Shown: piece after piece, positions 1-6,794 of the stretch
Position numbering within the stretch: position 1 is the stretch's first letter
How the letters are laid out: each line of letters starts with the position of its first letter
NCBI GenBank assembly: GCA_002423155.1
Contig: DIUV01000044.1
Span: 1 to 58,397 of the forward strand
Source of the DNA: Alphaproteobacteria bacterium UBA6149
GTDB lineage: Bacteria; Pseudomonadota; Alphaproteobacteria; Rickettsiales; UBA998
Direction: 5' to 3'
Length of the DNA stretch: 58,397 nucleotides
Notes under the pieces: model-generated
Databases searched by the model: none
What the model saw: only the letters and a program-made list of their open reading frames with translations
What the model was told of the DNA's origin: nothing
Position numbers and translations under genes: made by a program

Positions 1-28
1 TTAACAACGCACCAAGGAGCAAAACGCC

Positions 29-382
29 ATGAAACCGCAACAAATTGACGAGCAAACCACCAACACCAAGAAAATTGCCGAACTAAACGACCGTTTCCGC
101 AACACCTACTGGGGCGGGCAGGTTATGACCACCAGCGGAGTTAATGAACTATCCGACGCCGCCCGTGAGAAGCTGTTTATGGAAGTCATGAACTTTGACA
201 AATTCACCGAAGACAACGACCCACACGGCGAGCATGATTTTGGCAAAATAACCATAGATAACATCAACTTCTTTTGGAAAATTGACTATTACGACCTCAC
301 CATGACCTACGGCTCAGAAAACCCAGCCGACCCAACCATAACCACCAGAGTTTTAACCATCATGCTGGCAAGCGAGTATTAA
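29..382 (+). CDS. DUF3768 family protein
   Basis: A 117-residue protein of the DUF3768 family, which is common on alphaproteobacterial plasmids and integrative elements and has no established function. The N-terminal IAELNDRFR stretch and the conserved core FTEDNDPHGEHDFG, FFWKIDYYD and the terminal TRVLTIMLASEY identify it. The length is normal for the family. AAGGAG lies about ten bases before the ATG and supports this start. The stop codon overlaps the end of the convergent methyltransferase gene by four bases. A second member, roughly half identical by eye, lies on the other strand at 6235-6585, so two paralogues bracket the integrase and DUF1376 block. The family assignment is firm; the role is unknown. 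Confidence 0.9.
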   Translation: MKPQQIDEQTTNTKKIAELNDRFRNTYWGGQVMTTSGVNELSDAAREKLFMEVMNFDKFTEDNDPHGEHDFGKITIDNINFFWKIDYYDLTMTYGSENPADPTITTRVLTIMLASEY

Positions 383-1467
383 ACCTCACTCACCGCCTTG
401 ATAAATTCCGCTGCGACTTGCGGTACGATTGCATTGCCAAACGCATGGAGGATAGGTGTGCGGTGCTGTATCCCATGAGCCAGCAAGGAAATTCCACGCT
501 TAACTGGGCGGGTTTTTCCGTCAGGGCAGATGAGCCACTCATACTCCCCTGTGCAATCATAGACAGGTTGATTTGCTTGCCCATCTCCACACGGCGTTGA
601 ATGCTGGGATTTTCCCACCGCCCCCTGTCCCTGTTGTCCGAGGCATTCGGTGTCGGCCATAAACTCGGATGCACTTGGTCTTTCAGATTGCAACACCCGC
701 CCTTGGTTTTCGCCCGTGCCAACGCTTCCTCGCTGCGAGCTGTCATCGCATCCATGCAGTTCGGCGTTGCCCACAGCGAGGCTTTCACCTGATTGCTCAA
801 ACCCTGTTGTTTGCTGTTCGCCGATCGCCTGTCGCTGCAATCGGGTGTCGCCCAAAGAGCCTGTGTTTGTAAATCTATGCCCCGCTTCTGACCTGACCCC
901 CGCCGTAGCACTGTGCTGCCATTCTCCACTAAATCCAACGCTCTCGTTCCCCTTGCACTGCTGTCGGGCGTTGCCCACAAACCAGAGCCTGTCCCGTTTG
1001 TGCGGCTTGCCGACACTGCAAGCTGGCAAAACCGCCGCCCCGCAGGCGTACCCTTCGCTTTCCAAATCATCTGCCACATCATCCCACCAGCCGTGGGCAA
1101 TCGCTGCCGCAACCTGTTCTCCAAAGACAATTGCAGGTTTGCACTCGCCGATGAGCCGAAACCACACTGGCCAGAGATGCCGTTCGTCTGCTTTGCCTTT
1201 TTGCTTCCCAGCGGAGCTAAAGGGTTGGCAGGGACAACTTCCTGTCCAAACAGATCTATCGTCCGCCCACATCGCAAGGCGGAGAGCGACCGACCACCCA
1301 CCAATTCCCGCGAAGAAGTGGCATTGCGTATATCCCTTGAGGTCGTCAGCTCTGACATCAATAATACTCCTTTCATCCACATCCCCCGCCGCAATCAATC
1401 CATCCCTGATTAACTGCCGCAGCATGTGCGCCGCCTCAGGCTTAAACTCGTTGTAATATGCGGGCAT
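379..1467 (-). CDS. Phage-type DNA (cytosine-5) methyltransferase
   Basis: A C5-cytosine DNA methyltransferase of the type found in prophages and integrative elements. It transfers a methyl group from S-adenosylmethionine to carbon 5 of cytosine. From the MPAYYNEF start, motif I is FFAGIGG (residues 51-57), the catalytic motif IV is PCQPFSSAGK (Cys80), motif VI appears as FGEQV instead of ENV, motif VIII as KRDRLWFVG, and motif X as FGNAIVPQVAAEF near the C-terminus. The middle is a low-complexity target-recognition region with repeated VGNA/LGDT/MADT phrases. An upstream GTG at 1527 would also keep the frame open, but it lies inside a terminator hairpin, and the family normally begins near MPAYYNEF, so I chose 1467. 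A second gene-like frame overlaps almost all of it. No cognate restriction endonuclease is adjacent. Confidence 0.88.
   Translation of the reverse strand: MPAYYNEFKPEAAHMLRQLIRDGLIAAGDVDERSIIDVRADDLKGYTQCHFFAGIGGWSVALRLAMWADDRSVWTGSCPCQPFSSAGKQKGKADERHLWPVWFRLIGECKPAIVFGEQVAAAIAHGWWDDVADDLESEGYACGAAVLPACSVGKPHKRDRLWFVGNARQQCKGNESVGFSGEWQHSATAGVRSEAGHRFTNTGSLGDTRLQRQAIGEQQTTGFEQSGESLAVGNAELHGCDDSSQRGSVGTGENQGRVLQSERPSASEFMADTECLGQQGQGAVGKSQHSTPCGDGQANQPVYDCTGEYEWLICPDGKTRPVKRGISLLAHGIQHRTPILHAFGNAIVPQVAAEFIKAVSEV
390..1358 (-). CDS. Nested out-of-frame ORF inside the C5 methyltransferase
   Basis: A 322-codon open frame on the same strand as the methyltransferase but in another frame, covering nearly its whole length. 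It starts MSELTTSRDIRNATSS and is preceded by AAAGGAG with eight bases to the ATG. That ribosome site and start lie inside the codons for the conserved DERSIIDVR motif of the methyltransferase. The product has GRTIDLFGQE, an SSASANLQLSLENRLRQRL stretch, WKAKGTPAGRRF, four spaced repeats (LWATPDSS, LWATPDCSD, LWATPNCMD, LWPTPNASD) and a C-terminal CWLMGY. From memory, proteins with this layout (GRTxDLFGQE, SLxxRLxxRL, repeated W-TP-A-D) recur beside or within phage cytosine methyltransferase genes, sometimes under the same name. Function unknown. The risk is that it is only an unusually long shadow frame. Confidence 0.55.
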   Translation of the reverse strand: MSELTTSRDIRNATSSRELVGGRSLSALRCGRTIDLFGQEVVPANPLAPLGSKKAKQTNGISGQCGFGSSASANLQLSLENRLRQRLPTAGGMMWQMIWKAKGTPAGRRFCQLAVSASRTNGTGSGLWATPDSSARGTRALDLVENGSTVLRRGSGQKRGIDLQTQALWATPDCSDRRSANSKQQGLSNQVKASLWATPNCMDAMTARSEEALARAKTKGGCCNLKDQVHPSLWPTPNASDNRDRGRWENPSIQRRVEMGKQINLSMIAQGSMSGSSALTEKPAQLSVEFPCWLMGYSTAHLSSMRLAMQSYRKSQRNLSRR

Positions 1468-1499
1468 GTAGCGTGGCTTCTGTTGTTTCCGTAAATTTT

Positions 1500-1535
1500 G
1501 ACAAACAAAAAGAGGCTGTGAATTCACAGCCCCTT
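1500..1535 (-). terminator. Rho-independent terminator, leftward
   Basis: The perfect 18-base palindrome GGCTGTGAATTCACAGCC lies at 1514-1531. Read on the minus strand, the stem extends by a G:C pair and is followed by CTCTTTTTGTTTG, the expected U-rich tail. It would stop leftward transcription just before the methyltransferase and argues against the upstream GTG start at 1527. Between it and 1732 I see no intact gene: only a short minus-strand open stretch ending at 1545, a GCCAC...GGTGGC hairpin near 1649-1669, and GTGGGACAC/TGGGACA direct repeats at 1671-1690 like those near the tRNA fragment at 21700. Confidence 0.65.
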
Positions 1536-1732
1536 AGTTATTCTTTATGCAGCAATCTTAAAAAATTCTTGCTTGATAGGCATTTGTAAAATAAACAATC
1601 TCATCTCGGGGTTTGTTCGCAAACCGTCCACTACGCCCCGCCACTACCTTTTAAGGTGGCCAAAAAATCCTGTGGGACACTTCTGGGACAGTTCAAAACA
1701 ACAGGTGGCGGCAAATTAAAAGGAATTAGATA

Positions 1733-3355
1733 ATGGCTTTATCTACAAGTACGCCGATTCCAACTTCTGAAGGTAACTTAACCCTTAAGGTAAACACTGC
1801 GTCCAGTGTTGTGTTTATTGGCGCGAATGGATCTGGCAAAACACGCCTAGGGGTATTTATCGATCAAAACTTGTCTCAAGGTGGCATAGAAGTACACCGT
1901 ATAGCAGCTCACAAATCTCTTAATCTAAATCCGAACCTCACACCACCAAGCTTAGAGATAGCTCAAAACCGCCTGCATTCCGGCCATGATAACGGAAATC
2001 ATGCCTACAAGTACGAACACCGTTATGAATGTAAGCCTGAAACTGTTCTGCTTAATGATTTTGACCATTTATTGTCGGCGCTATACGCTGAGAATAACGA
2101 TGTTTCGATTGCCTATCGGCAACAATGCATTGGAAAAACAGATAGAATCGATCCACCGATTACGAAAATAGACAAGTTAAAAGCTATTTGGGATACTGCT
2201 CTTCCACACCGCGAGCTAATTATTTTGGGTCAAAATATTAAAACCAAAACAAAAGAAGGTCATGAATATTCCGCATCAGACATGAGCGATGGCGAACGGG
2301 TTATATTCTATCTTATTGGACAGGCACTTATTGCAAAACCTGATACACTACTGATTTTTGATGAGCCTGAGCTGCACATCAACAAATCAATACTCGCTAA
2401 GTTATGGGATGAAATTGAGTCGGCTAGCCAGGACTGTGCATTTCTTTATATTACACATGATATAGAGTTTGCTGCCTCAAGACATGCCGCTGTAAAATAT
2501 GCTCTTCGAAGCTATCAAAAACAGCCAAGAGAGGTGTGGGACATTCAACTTGTCCCTGATGATGCAAATATTCCAGACGATATTGTGGCAGCTATTATTG
2601 GTAGCCGTAGCCCAGTTCTGTTTGTAGAGGGAGAAGGTGGGAGTCTTGATGTTTCTCTATACCGACGTGTTTATAGTGACTTTACGGTCATTCCAGTTGG
2701 CTCTTGTGAGCAGGTAATTCGTACTGTTAATAGCTTTGCAGATAGAACAGAGTTGCATCGAGTTGGTTGCGCTGGCATTATAGATGCTGATGGGCGATCC
2801 GATGAAAAAATAAAGTCTCTTGAAGAATTGGGTATTTATTGCCTTCCTGTTTCTGAAGTTGAAAATCTACTTCTCTTGCCGACAGTTTTCACTGCAATTG
2901 CAGAAGACTTGATGTTCGAAAATACGGATGCAATTACTAAGCTTGAAGGATTAAAAAGCTTTGTTTTTGAGCAAGCTAAACAACAGATAGATGACATTTG
3001 CTTGCGACATACCAAGCGCCAAATTGATGCTGAGATGAAAAAGATTAGTTTGTCAGCTAAAGACATTAACAATTTGACTAAAGAATTTTTAGCTGCAGCG
3101 AATATCAATGTGCAAGCAATTTTTGATGATATGAAAGAAAAGCTATCTCAGGCTATTAAAGATAAAGAATATGAACGCGTTTTATTCTATTACGATAACA
3201 AGGGATTACTGGCTGAAGCTGCGAAGAAACTTAACTACGATAAGAAGGCATTAGAGGAATTTATTGGTCGTGCATTACGCTCAGATAACTCATCTCAATT
3301 ACATAAAGTGTTAGCATCACACTTGCCAAAGATAGTGACACGACCAACCAACTGA
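1733..3355 (+). CDS. AAA ATPase-DUF4435 (TOPRIM-like) fusion, PARIS-like
   Basis: A 540-residue protein with two parts. Residues 1-270 are an ABC/SMC-like AAA ATPase: Walker A GANGSGKT (30-37), signature MSDGER (184-189), Walker B LLIFDEPE (206-213) and switch THD (241-243). The C-terminal part has VLFVEGEGGSLD (296-306), GIIDADGR (348-355) and SEVENLLLLP, the acidic pattern of the TOPRIM-like DUF4435 domain. In PARIS anti-phage systems AriA is such an ATPase and AriB a DUF4435 nuclease, and fused one-gene versions are known; AriB is released when a phage anti-restriction protein is sensed. That fits an island that also carries restriction-modification genes. An OLD-like nuclease is the main alternative. 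The frame is intact; AAAAGGAATTAG before the ATG can serve as ribosome site. Domain call firm, PARIS role inferred. Confidence 0.72.
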   Translation: MALSTSTPIPTSEGNLTLKVNTASSVVFIGANGSGKTRLGVFIDQNLSQGGIEVHRIAAHKSLNLNPNLTPPSLEIAQNRLHSGHDNGNHAYKYEHRYECKPETVLLNDFDHLLSALYAENNDVSIAYRQQCIGKTDRIDPPITKIDKLKAIWDTALPHRELIILGQNIKTKTKEGHEYSASDMSDGERVIFYLIGQALIAKPDTLLIFDEPELHINKSILAKLWDEIESASQDCAFLYITHDIEFAASRHAAVKYALRSYQKQPREVWDIQLVPDDANIPDDIVAAIIGSRSPVLFVEGEGGSLDVSLYRRVYSDFTVIPVGSCEQVIRTVNSFADRTELHRVGCAGIIDADGRSDEKIKSLEELGIYCLPVSEVENLLLLPTVFTAIAEDLMFENTDAITKLEGLKSFVFEQAKQQIDDICLRHTKRQIDAEMKKISLSAKDINNLTKEFLAAANINVQAIFDDMKEKLSQAIKDKEYERVLFYYDNKGLLAEAAKKLNYDKKALEEFIGRALRSDNSSQLHKVLASHLPKIVTRPTN

Positions 3356-3484
3356 TTCCCCTGCGCTTATCACAAACTTCATCCGTGTTCGAACAATTAG
3401 AGCGTTGCATAATACCGCCATGTTTTGTAGTCTTTTGTAGCGAAAGGCGGAAAGTATGGCAACTATTGAAACCAGAACAACACC
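3340..3484 (+). repeat. Integrase-upstream direct repeat, left copy
   Basis: This stretch, covering the integrase promoter region and its first codons, recurs at about 30312-30456. The last 85 bases (from TTAGAGCGTTGCATAATACC through the ATG and the MATIETRTT codons) differ at only about two positions; the upstream part is more diverged. Integrase genes usually lie next to the attachment site, so the pair probably marks ends of two related elements or of one duplicated element. Confidence 0.75.
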
Positions 3485-4523
3485 AGACGGGAAAATTAGC
3501 TACCGCGTGAAAATTCGCATTCGCGGCTTTCCTGCTCAATCTGCAACTTTTGAACGCAAAACCGATGCTAAAAACTGGGCAGCGCAAACCGAATCCGCCA
3601 TGCGCGAAGGCAGATATTTCAAAACCACACAGGCAAAGAAATACACCGTCGCCGACCTCATCAAACGCTATCTTGATTACCAAAAAACCCGCAACCCCAA
3701 ACGCGCCGCCGCTGTAGAAATGTATCTCGACTGGTGGAAACGCGAACTCGGGGCTTATGCGCTGGCGGATGTTAGTAAAAACCTGATTGCAGAAAAGCGC
3801 GAGAAGCTGGTTTCCACTGGTAAAAATGTGGAACGCCGCAGCGCAGGCACCGCGAATCGCTACATGGGCGCACTCAGCCACGCCTTCAGCGTCGCCGTAA
3901 ATGAATGGGAATGGCTGCAAGAACACCCCATGGCGAAAATCGCAAAACTGCCAGAACCGCGTGGGCGTGTACGTTTCTTGAACGATGATGAGCGCACCCG
4001 CCTGCTTGCCGCCTGCACCGAAATCAACAGCGAATTTATTTACCCACTGGTGGTATTGGCACTCTCCACCGGCGCACGCCACGGCGAGCTTATCAACCTT
4101 CATTGGAAAGATGTAGATTTTAAGCGCAAGGCAATCGTGTTGCAGGATACCAAAAACGGCGAGCGTCGCGTGCTGCCGCTCGCCCACCACGCGCTGGAAC
4201 TGATGCAAGCACAATATGAAAACCGCAGCACGGTAAGCACGCTAGTTTTCCCTTCTCCGCGCAACCCTATGCAACCGTGGGAAAGCCGCGCAGCTTGGCT
4301 GGCGGTTTTGGAAAAAGCCAAAATCACAGATTTCCGCTTCCACGATTTACGCCACACCGCCGCCAGCTATCTTGCCATGAATGGTGCCTCCACCAACGAA
4401 ATCGCTGAAGTGTTGGGACATAAAACCCTTGCTATGGTTAAACGCTATTCGCACCTAAGCGAAGTCCACACCGCTGGCGTGGTGGAGAAGATGAACAAAA
4501 AAATGTTTGAGGGAGCTGTATGA
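3456..4523 (+). CDS. Tyrosine recombinase / integrase
   Basis: A 355-residue site-specific tyrosine recombinase of phage/island type. The N-terminal region (about 1-60) is an arm-binding-like domain, residues about 65-150 the SAM-like core-binding domain, and the C-terminal half the catalytic domain. Visible catalytic elements are the first Arg in LSTGARHGELINLHW, the HDLRHTAASYLA box (His-x-x-Arg), LGHKTLAMVKRYSH with the last His, and the nucleophilic Tyr in KRYSHL. Length and motif spacing are normal, so it is probably active. GCGGAAAG precedes the ATG. The stop overlaps the next gene (ATGA), which suggests the small protein behind it is made with the integrase. It could excise the surrounding island. 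Confidence 0.93.
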   Translation: MATIETRTTPDGKISYRVKIRIRGFPAQSATFERKTDAKNWAAQTESAMREGRYFKTTQAKKYTVADLIKRYLDYQKTRNPKRAAAVEMYLDWWKRELGAYALADVSKNLIAEKREKLVSTGKNVERRSAGTANRYMGALSHAFSVAVNEWEWLQEHPMAKIAKLPEPRGRVRFLNDDERTRLLAACTEINSEFIYPLVVLALSTGARHGELINLHWKDVDFKRKAIVLQDTKNGERRVLPLAHHALELMQAQYENRSTVSTLVFPSPRNPMQPWESRAAWLAVLEKAKITDFRFHDLRHTAASYLAMNGASTNEIAEVLGHKTLAMVKRYSHLSEVHTAGVVEKMNKKMFEGAV

Positions 4524-4981
4524 GCAAAGATTATCCAGGCAGAAAGCCAAAAAGTGATGATGTTATCCTAAAAAATGGTCAGCGCGTGCCCAATCCTCAC
4601 GCCTTGATGCAACTTTCCATCATGAAAATGATGTTTGATTCACCCGAAGACTTGCTCGAGTTTTGCTATCCCCTCATGCATGAGGCCGCAAACATAGCGG
4701 ATGATGGAGCAAACAATTTCTTGGCAAAATTATACAAGGTCAAGGAAGTGCTGCCCCGCAAGAACCAATTGGTGCGTGAACGCTGCAGAACGATTGCTGC
4801 GATATTGTGGGAACAAAATCCTGATTATCAAATCAAGCAGATCGTCGATCATCAATGGATGGAGAAATATAGTCAGGCTATTCCCTACGGCAAACGCACC
4901 ATCCACACTTGGATAGCAGACCTTGATCCGCGCCCTACTGAAAAGAAAAAGACACCCTTCAAGAAAAAAGAAATTGCATAG
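4520..4981 (+). CDS. Hypothetical protein coupled to the integrase
   Basis: A 153-residue protein whose ATG overlaps the integrase stop by four bases, so it is probably translationally coupled. It begins MSKDYPGRKPKSDDVI, has a helical middle with a KEVLPRKNQLVRERCRTIAAIL segment, and ends in a lysine-rich tail (EKKKTPFKKKEIA). The segment IPYGKRTIHTWIADLDPRP resembles the recognition helix of a small DNA-binding protein, which would suit a recombination directionality or accessory factor. I do not recognise the family and see no catalytic motif. Confidence 0.65.
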   Translation: MSKDYPGRKPKSDDVILKNGQRVPNPHALMQLSIMKMMFDSPEDLLEFCYPLMHEAANIADDGANNFLAKLYKVKEVLPRKNQLVRERCRTIAAILWEQNPDYQIKQIVDHQWMEKYSQAIPYGKRTIHTWIADLDPRPTEKKKTPFKKKEIA

Positions 4982-5135
4982 CACTGCTACCGTCTTCGCC
5001 TGTACTGTAACAGTGAATGCATAAACTGTTGCAGTGGCGGCGTAGGCGTGAGTGACCAATAAATACATGTCAATATACTGCTCCGTATCTGGCGATGTCG
5101 TCGGATTTTATACAACACACTACGGAGCAACACCT

Positions 5136-5354
5136 ATGGACACGAACGATTCACCCAAGCAGCAAACGCGCCTTATCCCCGTCACCAAATGGAACGAGCA
5201 TCATCAATGGCCACCAGTGGGCGGAATACGCCACCTGATTTTCTTCGCTAAAAAGAACGGCTTTGAAAAAGTCATCCGCCGTTGCGGTCGGCGTGTGCTG
5301 ATTGACGAAGCTGCCTTCTTCCAATGGATGGAGGAGCAAAATGCAAAAGGCTAA
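5136..5354 (+). CDS. Small HTH (excisionase-like) protein
   Basis: A 72-residue protein starting MDTNDSPKQQ; GGAG eight bases upstream selects this ATG over an in-frame one at 5052. The core LIPVTKWNEHHQWPPVGGIRH, then FAKKNGFEKVIRRCGRRVLIDEAAFFQWMEEQ, has the layout of an AlpA/excisionase-like winged HTH: a helix-turn-helix followed by an arginine-rich wing and a final helix. Proteins like this often act as recombination directionality factors or regulators in integrative elements, and the integrase lies 600 bases upstream. A truncated copy exists at 22725-22882. The DNA-binding class is a good guess; the exact role is inferred. Confidence 0.7.
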   Translation: MDTNDSPKQQTRLIPVTKWNEHHQWPPVGGIRHLIFFAKKNGFEKVIRRCGRRVLIDEAAFFQWMEEQNAKG

Positions 5355-5422
5355 GTTCAGCAGAGTTTGGGCGCGGGCAGGATGTTCTTGCTCGCCACCC
5401 CGAGCGCGACGGAGAATTCATC

Positions 5423-5887
5423 ATGAGTAAAATCCCGATGCAACAATGGTATCCCGATTCGCATATCGCCGACACCGCAAACCTCACGCTGGAGGAGCAA
5501 GGAGCGTATCGGCTGCTCATGTATCACATGTGGATAAAAGGCGGCTCCATAAGAAATAATGACAAAGAAGTGGCAAGATTGCTGCGGATTTCCGTTAAAC
5601 GTTGGCAGAAAATCAAGCTAAAACTTGCCGATTATCTCGTCATTGAGTTGGAAATTATCACCCAAAAACGCATATTAAAGGATTACAAAAAGGCGTGTGA
5701 AACTAGCAAAAAGAATGCAGAAAATGGCAAAGTTGGTGGCTTAAAAACCGCAGAAAAGTTCAAAACCTCGCAAGCGACCGCCCCAGCGAACAACGTTGAT
5801 TTCGCCCCTAGCGCACCCCGCTTACCTGGGCTAGCACGACCGCTCAGCGAGGTGGTTAACCAGCTAGAACTAAAACCAAAAATATAA
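5423..5887 (+). CDS. DUF1376 family protein (phage replication-type)
   Basis: A 154-residue protein starting MSKIPMQQWYPDSHIADTAN, with GGAG eight bases before the ATG. The N-terminal ADTANLTLEEQGAYRLLMYHMW is the signature of DUF1376, found in phage and island proteins that sit where replication initiator or helicase-loader genes usually are. The basic segment KKACETSKKNAENGKVGG is the usual linker after the domain. The reading frame then enters a Pro/Ala-rich tail and stops. Family members are often longer, and the downstream sequence still looks like a decayed coding tail (ending in a PVDN* phrase in another frame near 5920), so the C-terminus may be truncated by a frameshift. A copy with an in-frame 192-base deletion lies at 22952-23134. 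Confidence 0.8.
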   Translation: MSKIPMQQWYPDSHIADTANLTLEEQGAYRLLMYHMWIKGGSIRNNDKEVARLLRISVKRWQKIKLKLADYLVIELEIITQKRILKDYKKACETSKKNAENGKVGGLKTAEKFKTSQATAPANNVDFAPSAPRLPGLARPLSEVVNQLELKPKI

Positions 5888-5940
5888 ATAAAACTAATCT
5901 TAAATAGAGAGCCAGAAACCTGTGGATAACTAGCCTCGGC

Positions 5941-6036
5941 GAATCATGCAACGCCATGCAGCACGATGCAACGGCATGAAACGCGATGCAACGCTGCGTC
6001 ACGCGCCGTCACATAGCGTCACACATCGTCACGCAT
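5941..6036. repeat. Degenerate short tandem repeats (ATGCAACGC and CGTCAC units)
   Basis: About five units related to ATGCAACGC spaced roughly ten bases apart are followed by four CGTCAC units also about ten bases apart (up to CGTCACGCATTTCG). Helical-turn spacing next to a DUF1376 gene resembles an iteron array at an element origin. The alternative is a decayed coding tail: one frame reads as a His/Arg/Thr-rich peptide starting MQRHAARCNGMK. The rest of 5888-6234 holds no convincing gene; it has an 11-base inverted repeat GCATTTCGTTT (6126-6136 and 6199-6209) around a 60-base spacer and a small GACCC/GGGTC hairpin at 6046. Confidence 0.5.
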
Positions 6037-6234
6037 TTCGTTCTTGACCCTTCTGGGTCCTTCCCGAAAAGTTTCTATACGGGGACGCTACGCCCGCCAT
6101 TTCGCCAGCGGCAGCATAAAAAAGTGCATTTCGTTTCGTTTTATGTTTGAGGGAATGGCGGTCTTGCTGGCGTTCTGCCACATAGCAACCAGCAGCAAAA
6201 ACGAAATGCCACACACAAGACTTTCGTTGTTAGG

Positions 6235-6585
6235 TCAGTATTCACTGGCAAGCATTATCGTAAGCACTCGTGTTGTATTGCGATTGTCGGATGGGTCATC
6301 AGCTCCGAAGCGCAAACTGTGGTCATAATAGTCAATTTTCCAGAAAAATGTGCACAAATCGATCACGATGCGACCAAAATCATGCTCACCATGCGGGTCA
6401 TTGTCTTCACTAAAATCATCAAATTCCGAAACGGCACGGAACAATTTAGCCTGCAACTCCTCAGACAATTCCTGCACCCCCTGCGTCATCATCACCTGCC
6501 CACCCCAAAATGTCTGCCGAAACCGATCATTAAGCGCAGCAATTTTAGCCACCTTTTCCTTTGCCCTATCCATCACCTCTTGCAT
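6235..6585 (-). CDS. DUF3768 family protein, second copy
   Basis: A 116-residue DUF3768 protein, paralogue of the gene at 29-382. It keeps AKIAALNDRFRQTFWGGQVM, FSEDNDPHGEHDFG, FFWKIDYYDHSL and the terminal TRVLTIMLASEY; the extreme C-terminal ten residues are identical in both copies. The N-terminus MQEVMDRAKEKV is unrelated to that of the first copy. It stands alone on the minus strand, with GGAGAAAATATG as start context. The 200 bases upstream (6586-6794) have no other gene. Function unknown; the conserved His/Asp core would suit a metal- or nucleic acid-binding role but this is not shown. Confidence 0.9.
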   Translation of the reverse strand: MQEVMDRAKEKVAKIAALNDRFRQTFWGGQVMMTQGVQELSEELQAKLFRAVSEFDDFSEDNDPHGEHDFGRIVIDLCTFFWKIDYYDHSLRFGADDPSDNRNTTRVLTIMLASEY

Positions 6586-6794
6586 ATTTTCTCCATAAAA
6601 ACAGTTGCTTAACCGCCTTTATGGATAACAACCATGCACTTGCAATCAAGGGTGTTTTTTTATTGCTTTACAGGTGGTTATAGTTTGTATGGTTTATTTT
6701 CTCCGTGGTTTGGGTACTATGAGTACCGTTTCAGCAGAAAAAATAAACTCGGCAAGCATTTGCCAACAAATCACAATAATTATATGCTGTTGGC

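Noticed and set aside
650..1456. A 268-codon open frame on the plus strand, antisense to the methyltransferase
   Set aside because: It has no ribosome site or recognisable protein features; its Pro/Ser/Cys-rich composition is what the complement of the two overlapping minus-strand frames would give.
3261..4214. A 317-codon minus-strand frame across the integrase gene
   Set aside because: It is antisense to a clear integrase with intact motifs and its Phe/Cys-rich composition is typical of a shadow frame.
5941..6036. A CRISPR array
   Set aside because: Units are about ten bases, degenerate and without unique spacers; no cas genes are in the window.
6029..6214. A 61-codon minus-strand ORF after the short repeats
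   Set aside because: No family resemblance I can defend, and much of it is formed by the inverted repeat GCATTTCGTTT; I left it out as a gene.
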